NCBI GenBank assembly: GCA_036652735.1
Contig: JAVVVI010000045.1
Span: 1-13,138 of the forward strand
Source: JAGOGN01 sp036652735
GTDB taxonomy: Bacteria; Bacillota; Clostridia; Lachnospirales; Lachnospiraceae
DNA length: 13,138 nucleotides
Direction of reading: 5' to 3'
Part shown: in pieces, positions 7,126 through 13,138 of the stretch
How the letters are laid out: each line of letters begins with the position of its first letter
Numbering within the stretch: position 1 is the first letter of the stretch
Notes under the pieces: generated by a model
What the model was told of the DNA's origin: nothing
The model's database searches: none
Seen by the model: only the letters and a program-made list of their open reading frames with translations
Position numbers and translations under genes: made by a program

Positions 7126-8403
7126 ATGAAAGAAGATAAATCAAAGCAGCTGTTTGCACAGTCAAAGGAAATTATTCCGGGAGGGGTGAACAGTCCGGTA
7201 AGGGCATTTGGTAATGTGGGACGGACGCCATTGTTTATAGAATCAGCAAAAGGCTCCAGAATCGTGGATGAAGATGGGAATGAGTTTATTGATTATGTCT
7301 GCTCCTGGGGACCGGGAATACTGGGACATACCCATGAAAAAGTAGTGGCCGCAGTGAAAAAAGCATGCGATAAGGGTCTGACTTATGGGGCACCAACCAG
7401 AAAAGAACTGGAGTTGGCAGAGATGATTCATGCCTGTGTTCCATCGGCAGAACTGATCCGCCTTGTTAATTCCGGAACCGAGGCGGTAATGAGTGCCATA
7501 CGTGTAGCAAGAGGCTATACCGGCAGAGATCTGATTGTTAAGTTTAAGGGCTGTTATCATGGACATTGGGACGGACTGCTGGTTAAGGCCGGTTCGGCTG
7601 CCCTGACCGGTGCAGTACCCGATAGTGCAGGGGTGCCAAAAGCCTACACAGAGACCACGCTGGTGGCAGATTATAATGATGCGGAATCCGTTAAAGCGTT
7701 GTTCTTGGCGCATCCCGGGAAAATAGCCGCTGTAATCGTAGAACCGGTAGCGGCAAATATGGGAGTCGTGCTTCCCAAGGAAGGCTTTTTAGAGTCATTG
7801 AGAGAAGTAACCAAAAAAGATGGTGCACTTCTGATTTTTGATGAGGTGATTACAGGATTTCGATTAGGCTTGTCCGGAGCCCAGGGATATTATCATGTAG
7901 AGCCGGATATGACCACATTTGGAAAAATCATAGGTGGTGGAATGCCTCTGGCTGCATATGGTGGAAGAAAAGATATTATGAACGTGGTGGCCCCTCTTGG
8001 CAGCGTATACCAGGCAGGCACCTTGTCCGGGAATCCCATTGCAACCACGGCAGGAATTGAGACCTTGCGGATTCTGATGGAAGATCCGGGCATCTATGAG
8101 CGCTTAAATGAAAAAGGAAAAAAATTAGCCCAGGCAATGAGGGCTACAGGGGATAGTGTGCAGGTGAACCAGGTAGGCTCACTGATGAGCGTATTTTTCA
8201 CACAGCAGCCCGTGATAGACTATGACAGTGTTATGACCTCGGATACCAAGCGTTATGCGGCTTATTTTTCCTATTTACTGGATCATGGAATCTATACGGC
8301 ACCCTCACAGTATGAGGCAATGTTTATCTCAGATGCCCATACCCCGGAGGACCTGGAAGAAACCATAGTGAAGATGAGAGAAGGAGAAAAAGCAACAAAA
8401 TGA
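7126..8403 (+). CDS. hemL: Glutamate-1-semialdehyde 2,1-aminomutase
   Basis: PLP/PMP-dependent mutase that turns the HemA product into 5-aminolevulinate. The 425 aa are full length. Landmarks are IIPGGVNSPVRAF (16-28), VNSGTEAVMSAIRVARG (114-130), KGCYHGHWDG (141-150), LLIFDEVITGFR with cofactor-binding Asp239, TTFGKIIGGGMPLAAYGG with the Schiff-base Lys267, and YQAGTLSGNP (295-304). The start ATG lies 1 nt after the hemB stop, with GGAAGAGG about 6 nt upstream. The stop overlaps cbiK in an ATGA junction. HemA and HemL in one transcript fit the known need to pass the unstable semialdehyde directly between the two enzymes. Confidence 0.96.
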   Translation: MKEDKSKQLFAQSKEIIPGGVNSPVRAFGNVGRTPLFIESAKGSRIVDEDGNEFIDYVCSWGPGILGHTHEKVVAAVKKACDKGLTYGAPTRKELELAEMIHACVPSAELIRLVNSGTEAVMSAIRVARGYTGRDLIVKFKGCYHGHWDGLLVKAGSAALTGAVPDSAGVPKAYTETTLVADYNDAESVKALFLAHPGKIAAVIVEPVAANMGVVLPKEGFLESLREVTKKDGALLIFDEVITGFRLGLSGAQGYYHVEPDMTTFGKIIGGGMPLAAYGGRKDIMNVVAPLGSVYQAGTLSGNPIATTAGIETLRILMEDPGIYERLNEKGKKLAQAMRATGDSVQVNQVGSLMSVFFTQQPVIDYDSVMTSDTKRYAAYFSYLLDHGIYTAPSQYEAMFISDAHTPEDLEETIVKMREGEKATK

Positions 8404-9191
8404 GCAAGGCAATTTTAATGGTAAGCTTTGGCACCAGTTATGAGAGCACCAGAGAAAAAACAATTGGAAAAATGGGAGAAGCATTCAGACAGGCATTTCC
8501 GGATAGAACGCTGTATCAGGCATATACCAGTGAAAGAATTCTTGCCATTATTAAAAAAAGAGATGGCATTTTAATTGATACAATTGAAGAAGCATTGTTA
8601 AGAATGATTCGGGACGGAGTGACCGATCTTTTGGTTCAGCCAACTCATATTTTAAATGGAATAGAGAACGACAGTATGAAAGAAATTGTAAATGGTTATA
8701 AGGAAGCATTTCAGGAAATTCGCCTTGGAGCACCGCTGCTGAATAGCAGCCGGGATTATTCCCAGGTGATTGACGCAATTGCGGAGACGTTTACGGAATA
8801 TAATCTTGGCAGGGAAGATGCAGTCGTGCTTATGGGGCATGGAACGGAACATTATAGCAATGCCGCCTATGGTGCACTGGATTATGTTCTGAAAGAAAAA
8901 GGATTGGATTCGGTCTATGTGGCAACGGTAGAGGCGTACCCCACCATTGAGGAAGCCATAGGACTTATGAGACAAAAAAACTATAAAAAAGTCCTGCTGC
9001 TTCCCTTTATGATTGTGGCAGGAGAACATGCAAATAAAGATATGGTGGGGCCGGGAGAAGAGTCCTTTCGCTCGGTGTTAAAAAAGGAAGGGTATGAGGT
9101 AGAGTATCGCCTGCGCGGGTTGGGAGAGTATGAAAAAATCCGGGAACTATTTATACAACACGCGAACAACAGTCGTCCTCTTTCACAATAA
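8400..9191 (+). CDS. cbiK: Sirohydrochlorin cobaltochelatase
   Basis: ATP-independent class II chelatase that inserts Co2+ into sirohydrochlorin, committing it to the anaerobic cobalamin route. At 263 aa it matches Salmonella CbiK in length and motifs: VSFGTSY at the N terminus, QPTHILNG (80-87), VVLMGHGTEHYSNAAYGALD with His147, ATVEAYPT with Glu178, and LLPFMIVAGEHANKDM with His210, the expected metal-binding triad. There is no signal peptide, so it is cytoplasmic, unlike the exported CbiK-P of Desulfovibrio. ATG at 8400 overlaps the hemL stop by 4 nt; AAGGAG is 13 nt upstream, so expression probably relies on coupling to hemL. It is the last gene of the operon and its 3' end overlaps cbiL on the other strand by 41 bp. 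CbiK can insert iron in vitro, so a part in sirohaem synthesis is possible. Confidence 0.95.
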   Translation: MSKAILMVSFGTSYESTREKTIGKMGEAFRQAFPDRTLYQAYTSERILAIIKKRDGILIDTIEEALLRMIRDGVTDLLVQPTHILNGIENDSMKEIVNGYKEAFQEIRLGAPLLNSSRDYSQVIDAIAETFTEYNLGREDAVVLMGHGTEHYSNAAYGALDYVLKEKGLDSVYVATVEAYPTIEEAIGLMRQKNYKKVLLLPFMIVAGEHANKDMVGPGEESFRSVLKKEGYEVEYRLRGLGEYEKIRELFIQHANNSRPLSQ

Positions 9192-9855
9192 TCAGAGAAT
9201 AATAGCCCGCAGTGTCCGGGAGTTCCGCAAGGGAAGCATAGCGCTTCTCATTTTCCAGTCCGCAGTTTTCCACCATTGACACAGCAAGACCTGAATCTAA
9301 CAGGTCTTTTTTTACGTGACAGAACTGTTTTCCGGATTTCATGAGCACTTTTGTGCCCGGAAGGGATAAGAGTTCTTCACGGTCATAGGAGGCAGGAATA
9401 ATATGAAGCGCTTCTACGTTCTCAACCAGACCGATATTGAGTGAGGCAGCGGCAGCACAAAAGGACGGAATGCCATTGATGATGCAGGTCTTATAACCCA
9501 GTTCCTTTATGCGGCGGTGAATATAGAGATAGGTGGAATACACCGTGGGATCACCCAGTGTAAGAAATGCAACGGATTTTCCACTATCCAGGAGCGCTGC
9601 AATTCGGGCAGCACTTTCTTTATGATTTGCATCTAATTCTGCCTGATTTTTCGTCATGGGCATCTTTAATTCCAGATAGTCTTTTTGGTCAAGGGAGGGA
9701 ATGGCACCTCGGGCAATGCGATATGCCAGGCAATCGTCCCTGGACTGAGCAGGAATTGCAAGGATATCGGATTCCTGAATGATTCTGACGGCTTTTAGCG
9801 TTAAGAGTTCCGGATCACCGGGTCCCACACCGATTCCATAAAATGTACCGAACAT
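9151..9855 (-). CDS. cbiL: Cobalt-factor II (precorrin-2) C20-methyltransferase
   Basis: SAM-dependent methylation of C-20 of cobalt-sirohydrochlorin to cobalt-factor III, the reaction directly after CbiK. The 234-aa protein has the tetrapyrrole-methylase fold: YGIGVGPGDPELLTLKAV (6-23) with the first SAM glycine loop, ILAIPAQS (31-38), VAFLTLGDPTVYSTYLYI (95-112), NGIPSFCAAAASLNIGL (127-143) and HIIPA (151-155). The GDPTVYSTY motif and IPSF point to CbiL/CobI rather than CbiF or CbiH. ATG at 9855 has AGGAAG 9 nt upstream and its own promoter. Although next to the operon, it is transcribed in the opposite direction. The name cobI would apply in an aerobic pathway; cbiK nearby argues for cbiL. 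Confidence 0.93.
   Translation of the reverse strand: MFGTFYGIGVGPGDPELLTLKAVRIIQESDILAIPAQSRDDCLAYRIARGAIPSLDQKDYLELKMPMTKNQAELDANHKESAARIAALLDSGKSVAFLTLGDPTVYSTYLYIHRRIKELGYKTCIINGIPSFCAAAASLNIGLVENVEALHIIPASYDREELLSLPGTKVLMKSGKQFCHVKKDLLDSGLAVSMVENCGLENEKRYASLAELPDTAGYYSLIIVKEDDCCSRVV
9286..9313 (+). terminator. Intrinsic terminator of the tetrapyrrole operon, inside antisense cbiL
   Basis: AAGACCTG (9286-9293) pairs perfectly with CAGGTCTT (9301-9308) around a 7-nt loop. The T-run spans 9307-9313, its first two T's also closing the stem. It lies 95-122 nt past the cbiK stop and is followed by T's only on the plus strand, so it should stop operon read-through into cbiL antisense. The same bases encode Lys-Lys-Asp-Leu-Leu-Asp-Ser-Gly-Leu of CbiL (about 182-190) on the minus strand. 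Confidence 0.75.
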
Positions 9856-9890
9856 ATATTGTAACTTCCTTTCTTAAACTAATATTTGAC

Positions 9891-9920
9891 AGTATAACAT
9901 AAACTTGTTGGAATTGTCTA
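9891..9920 (-). promoter_or_regulatory. Probable promoter of cbiL
   Basis: On the minus strand, -35 TAGACA (9920-9915) is followed by an 18-nt spacer and -10 TATACT (9896-9891), with an extended TGT just before the -10. Expected start is near 9884, giving a leader of about 29 nt. The -35 falls inside the spacer of the divergent peptidase promoter. Confidence 0.68.
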
Positions 9921-9936
9921 AAAAAAGTGTTATAAT
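9908..9936 (+). promoter_or_regulatory. Promoter of the M3 oligoendopeptidase gene
   Basis: -35 TTGGAA (9908-9913), a 17-nt spacer and a consensus -10 TATAAT (9931-9936) preceded by the extended element TGT. Expected start is near 9943, leaving a leader of about 32 nt. The two divergent promoters interleave, so polymerase could probably occupy only one at a time. Confidence 0.78.
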
Positions 9937-9974
9937 TTTATCACATACATAGTTTAAGAAAGGTGGAAGACAAA

Positions 9975-11648
9975 ATGAAATTTTCGAAAATGCCCTACGA
10001 GAGAGTGGAATTGCAGAAGGTAGAAGAGGGATTCCAGAATTTATTGGAGAAGTTTGGAAAAGCAAAAAGTGGTGAAGAGCAGTTTGCTATTCATAAAGAG
10101 TACTACCAGTTTATGAATGATATTGAAACCAATATCACATTGGCAAATATACGTCATGATATAGATACCACAGATGAGTTTTACGACAAAGAGAATGAAT
10201 ACTATGACGAATTATATCCGGTTCTTAATAATTATGAAGTGCAGTATCATAAAGCAATGTATGAATCACCATATCGCCCTTATTTAGAAGAGAAGATTGG
10301 TAAAGTTGCCTTTAAGAATATTGAATTATCCATGAAGTCCTTTGATGAAAAGCTGATTCCTCTTATGCAGGAAGAGAATGCCTTAACCTCAAGATATGCC
10401 AAGTTATTGGCAAGTGCCAAGATTCCTTTTGAGGGAGAGATTTATAACTTATCCCTAATGGGGAAATTCACAACATCCAGTAATCGAGAGACACGTAAAT
10501 CAGCTTACCAGGCAATGAGCGGATTCTTTGTATCCATTCAGGATCAGTTGGATGAAATCTATGACAAGTTAGTCAAGAATCGTACCCGCCAGGCAAAAGA
10601 GCTGGGATATGAGAACTTTGTAGAGCTGGGATATTACCGCATGGGACGCAACAGCTACGATAAAGATATGGTTGCAAGATTCCGTAAGCAGGTGAAAGAA
10701 TATTTTGTTCCATTTGTTGAAAAGCTGGAGAAGCAAAGAGGAGAGCGTGTAGGCCTTGCACCATCTTCCTTTATTGACCGTGGAATTTATTTTAAGGAAG
10801 GCAATCCGGAACCAATCGGAACACCGGAAGAAATCTTAGCCGAGGGACAGAAGATGTATGCGGAATTGTCAGCAGAGACCAAGGAATTCTTTGACTTTAT
10901 GCAGGAGAATGAATTGTTTGATGTGTTAGGAAGAAAGACAAAGAAGCAGGGAGGCTATATGACCTACCTTCCAAATTACAAATCCCCTTTTGTATTTGCT
11001 AATTTTAATGGCACAAGCGGCGACGTAGATGTAATTACCCATGAATGTGGCCATGCATTTCAGGGCTATTTAATGAAAGATGACCCAATTGTGGAACACG
11101 GAGACATTACAATGGAGACAGCCGAGATTCATTCCATGTCAATGGAATATTTCACCTATGGCTGGATGGAAAAGTTCTTTGGAGACCGGGCAAAGGATTA
11201 TAAGACCATGCATTTAGAGTCCAGTGCTTCCTTTGTACCATATGGTTGTATGGTAGATGAATTCCAGCATATTGTATATGAGAATCCGGAATTGTCACCG
11301 GAGGAAAGAAGAGAAGAATGGATGAAGCTTGAAAAAGTCTATCGTCCAAGTCTGGATTACGAAGGTCTGGCATTTTACACAACCGGAGGAATCTGGCAGA
11401 GACAGGCTCATATTTATGAATCTCCGTTTTATTATATTGATTACTGTCTGGCAACCATTGGTGCCATGCAGTTTAAAATCAAGATGGATGAGAATTATGA
11501 GATGGCTTGGAAGGATTACTACAAATTCGCAAAAATGGGAGCAAGTGGTTTCTACACAGATATGATTAAGGAAGTAGGATTACAGAGTCCATTTGAAGAT
11601 GGATGTGTAAAAGAAGTGGTAGAGAAGATCGAAGCAAAATCGAACTAA
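9975..11648 (+). CDS. M3 family oligoendopeptidase (PepF-related zinc peptidase)
   Basis: Cytoplasmic zinc metallopeptidase expected to cut short peptides internally, supplying amino acids or clearing peptide debris. The 557-aa protein is mostly helical and has no signal peptide. The active site is VITHECGHAFQGYL: zinc ligands His356 and His360 with catalytic Glu357, and a third ligand probably Glu384 in METAEIHSMSMEYF. The downstream tyrosine-rich block (about 455-490, with LAFYTTGGIWQRQAHIYESPFYYIDYCLA) is typical of the substrate-closing region of M3 enzymes. Length and motifs fit the M3 subgroup related to but distinct from classical PepF (about 600 aa), so I give no symbol. ATG at 9975 has AGGTGG 8 nt upstream; an in-frame GTG at 9963 lies within the ribosome binding site. 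It has its own promoter and terminator and no obvious tie to cobalamin synthesis. Confidence 0.93.
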   Translation: MKFSKMPYERVELQKVEEGFQNLLEKFGKAKSGEEQFAIHKEYYQFMNDIETNITLANIRHDIDTTDEFYDKENEYYDELYPVLNNYEVQYHKAMYESPYRPYLEEKIGKVAFKNIELSMKSFDEKLIPLMQEENALTSRYAKLLASAKIPFEGEIYNLSLMGKFTTSSNRETRKSAYQAMSGFFVSIQDQLDEIYDKLVKNRTRQAKELGYENFVELGYYRMGRNSYDKDMVARFRKQVKEYFVPFVEKLEKQRGERVGLAPSSFIDRGIYFKEGNPEPIGTPEEILAEGQKMYAELSAETKEFFDFMQENELFDVLGRKTKKQGGYMTYLPNYKSPFVFANFNGTSGDVDVITHECGHAFQGYLMKDDPIVEHGDITMETAEIHSMSMEYFTYGWMEKFFGDRAKDYKTMHLESSASFVPYGCMVDEFQHIVYENPELSPEERREEWMKLEKVYRPSLDYEGLAFYTTGGIWQRQAHIYESPFYYIDYCLATIGAMQFKIKMDENYEMAWKDYYKFAKMGASGFYTDMIKEVGLQSPFEDGCVKEVVEKIEAKSN

Positions 11649-11659
11649 ACAGTTAAATA

Positions 11660-11686
11660 AACCCCGCAGCTCTTTTGCGGGGTTTT
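11660..11686 (+). terminator. Intrinsic terminator after the M3 peptidase gene
   Basis: AACCCCGCA (11660-11668) pairs with TGCGGGGTT (11676-11684) around a 7-nt loop, followed by a short T-run ending at 11686. It starts 11 nt after the peptidase stop. The GC-rich stem is strong but the U-tract is only four bases, so some read-through into the MATE gene is possible. Confidence 0.85.
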
Positions 11687-11718
11687 CAAACGGCAGGGAG
11701 AGGACAGTAGGAAAACAA

Positions 11719-13104
11719 ATGAAGAGAGACAGAACTGATTTATTATTATACGAAAAAAATATGTATAAGTCCTTTGTAATATTGGCTCTTCCGGTTTTTG
11801 GAGTCAATATTTTAATGTCCTTAAATGATTTAATTGATACTTATTTTGTAGGACAGATGCCAAATTCCGTGGCGGCACAGGCAGGTATGTCAATTTCCTG
11901 GCCTCTGATTAACATATTAATGGCATTTAATATTGGACTGGCGGTGGCAGGAGTTGCGGTAATCAGCCAGTTTCTGGGAGCAGGAAAAAAGGAAGAGGCA
12001 CAGAAGTATTCAGGTATGCTGGTGCTGCTCTCAGTCGGTCTGGGGTTCGTGATTAATTTGCTGCTCTTTTTGGTTACGCCTTTTGTGATTGGCTGGATGG
12101 GAGCAACCGGGGATACCTATACCAGTGCCGTTACCTATGTACAGGTACGTTCCTTTGAGATGGTATTTTCCTTCCTGTTTGCAGCCTTTCAATCCATTCG
12201 CCAGTCCAGAGGGGATACCGTAACACCGGTGGCATTGTCGGCAATGGGAATTGTGGTCAATGTCATCTTAAATGCAGTGTTTATTCAGGGCTTGGGCATG
12301 GGTGTGTTTGGAGCGGCACTGGCTACGGTGATTAGTCTGGCTGTGAGAGCACCATTCTGTATTTATTATTTATTTATAGACAAAGGGGAGTCCAGACTTT
12401 CCTTAAAAGATTTAAAACCGGATTTTACCTGCATAAAAAAATTATCCATTATTGCCATGCCATCTGCAGGAAGCCAGGCCTTTAGTTCGTTTGGATTCTT
12501 ATTTTTACAGGTCTTTGTTCTTTCCTATGGGGAGCGGGTTTCCGCAGCGTTCAGCTTAGGCAATAAGGTCTCAAATTTATTGCTGATGCCGGTTATGGCA
12601 CTGGGCTCGGTACTGGCAACCTTCGTGGGACAAAATATTGGGAATCAGAATAAAGAGAGGGCAATTCATGCCTATAAAGTGAGCCGTAACCTGGGACTTA
12701 TTATATCCGTTGTGGGTTCACTGCTACTATTTCCCCTAAGGGAAATGGCATTGGGATTGCTGACCAACGATCCGGAGACCTTATCCATTGCCATGGAATT
12801 CATGATATATGTTCTGCTTTTACAACCATTAATGTCCATGTTTCAAAGTTATATATCCTTATTTAATGGAGCAGGGAAAACCACCTATTCATTTATTATG
12901 TCAACAGCGCGTCTATGGATATTAAGACTTCCTTTTATAATGTTTTGCCAGCATTTTACCAATATTGGAAGACTGGGAATCTGGTATGCCATGGTATACA
13001 GCAACTTCATGATTGTACTTCTGGGGATGTTCTTTTATAGAAAAATTGATTTCAGCGCAACAATTTCCGGTGGAAAAGTGAAAGCTAGGGTAAAGTTTTT
13101 GTAG
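11719..13104 (+). CDS. MATE family efflux transporter
   Basis: Integral membrane antiporter of 461 aa, expected to have 12 transmembrane helices in two related halves and to export drugs or metabolites using a Na+ or H+ gradient. Visible traits are the N-terminal SFVILALPVFGVNILMSLNDLIDTYFVG segment (18-45), VISQFLGAGKKEEA (81-94), the FQSIRQSRGDTVTP loop (157-170), GLGMGVFGAALATVIS (191-206) and, in the second half, LLLMPVMALGSVLATFVGQNIGNQNKERA (287-315), the repeat of the first-half motif. Substrate cannot be told from sequence. ATG at 11719 has a modest AGGA site 6 nt upstream. Only 32 nt separate it from the preceding terminator and I see no clear promoter there, so it may depend on read-through or on a promoter inside the peptidase gene. 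The stop at 13104 is followed by 34 A-rich bases with no recognisable feature. Confidence 0.93.
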   Translation: MKRDRTDLLLYEKNMYKSFVILALPVFGVNILMSLNDLIDTYFVGQMPNSVAAQAGMSISWPLINILMAFNIGLAVAGVAVISQFLGAGKKEEAQKYSGMLVLLSVGLGFVINLLLFLVTPFVIGWMGATGDTYTSAVTYVQVRSFEMVFSFLFAAFQSIRQSRGDTVTPVALSAMGIVVNVILNAVFIQGLGMGVFGAALATVISLAVRAPFCIYYLFIDKGESRLSLKDLKPDFTCIKKLSIIAMPSAGSQAFSSFGFLFLQVFVLSYGERVSAAFSLGNKVSNLLLMPVMALGSVLATFVGQNIGNQNKERAIHAYKVSRNLGLIISVVGSLLLFPLREMALGLLTNDPETLSIAMEFMIYVLLLQPLMSMFQSYISLFNGAGKTTYSFIMSTARLWILRLPFIMFCQHFTNIGRLGIWYAMVYSNFMIVLLGMFFYRKIDFSATISGGKVKARVKFL

Positions 13105-13138
13105 GATAGTAATTAAAATAAAAATAAGAGAACACCTT

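Larger units (their letters stand above)
9868..9963. repeat. Perfect 14-bp inverted repeat flanking the cbiL/M3 peptidase divergent promoters
   Basis: CCTTTCTTAAACTA (9868-9881) and TAGTTTAAGAAAGG (9950-9963) are exact reverse complements, 68 bp apart. Each copy lies just downstream of the predicted transcription start of its gene and includes part of that gene's Shine-Dalgarno sequence (AAAGG). Both mRNAs should therefore share the same 14-nt leader segment. Whether it is a regulator-binding site, a translational element or chance is not known. Confidence 0.6.

Noticed and set aside
7243..7713. A 156-codon open frame on the minus strand opposite hemL
   Set aside because: It mirrors conserved HemL coding sequence; the His/Cys/Gln-rich product is typical of an antisense shadow.
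9886..9914. A second plus-strand promoter with TTGACA (9886-9891) and TGGAAT (9909-9914) upstream of the M3 peptidase
   Set aside because: The -10 is poor, and the promoter with TATAAT at 9931-9936 is better placed and has an extended -10.
1..13138. Mobile element, phage, CRISPR or toxin-antitoxin content
   Set aside because: No transposase, integrase, terminal repeats, spaced direct repeats or small paired genes were seen; gene order and base use are even throughout.

Overview
The window looks like chromosome of a low-to-medium GC Gram-positive anaerobe, most likely a Clostridia member of the Lachnospiraceae type. This is inferred from strong purine-rich Shine-Dalgarno sites, sigma-A-like TTGACA/TATAAT promoters, the C5 (glutamyl-tRNA) route to tetrapyrroles, a fused CobA-HemD protein, and the flavour of the M42, M3 and MATE proteins. 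No species can be named from the sequence alone. I see no insertion sequence, phage gene, CRISPR array, tRNA or rRNA.

Layout. (1) Bases 38-1282, minus strand: an M42-family metallo-aminopeptidase with its own promoter and a strong intrinsic terminator. (2) Bases 1276-9313, plus strand: an eight-gene tetrapyrrole operon, cbiC-hemA-sirC-hemC-cobA/hemD-hemB-hemL-cbiK. Gaps are at most 17 nt, several stops and starts overlap, and a terminator lies about 95 nt past the last stop. (3) Bases 9151-9920, minus strand: cbiL, convergent with cbiK and overlapping its 3' end by 41 bp. (4) Bases 9908-11686, plus strand: an M3-family oligoendopeptidase with its own promoter and terminator. (5) Bases 11719-13104, plus strand: a MATE-family multidrug/metabolite efflux protein.

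How the genes work together. HemA and HemL make 5-aminolevulinate from glutamyl-tRNA. HemB, HemC and the HemD half of the fusion build uroporphyrinogen III. The CobA half methylates it to precorrin-2, SirC oxidises that to sirohydrochlorin, and CbiK inserts cobalt. CbiL, on the other strand, does the next C20 methylation, and CbiC acts late in corrin-ring synthesis. So the locus encodes an unbroken run of nine consecutive reactions from glutamyl-tRNA to cobalt-factor III, plus one late step. No hemE or later haem gene is present, so the locus appears dedicated to cobalamin (and perhaps sirohaem) rather than haem. The remaining cbi genes must lie elsewhere.

Nothing here amounts to an undescribed system. 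The more unusual points are a terminator embedded in the antisense strand of cbiL, two compact divergent promoter regions (one flanked by a perfect 14-bp inverted repeat that overlaps both ribosome binding sites), and a divergent, short HemA. No stretch longer than 300 bases lacks a gene.
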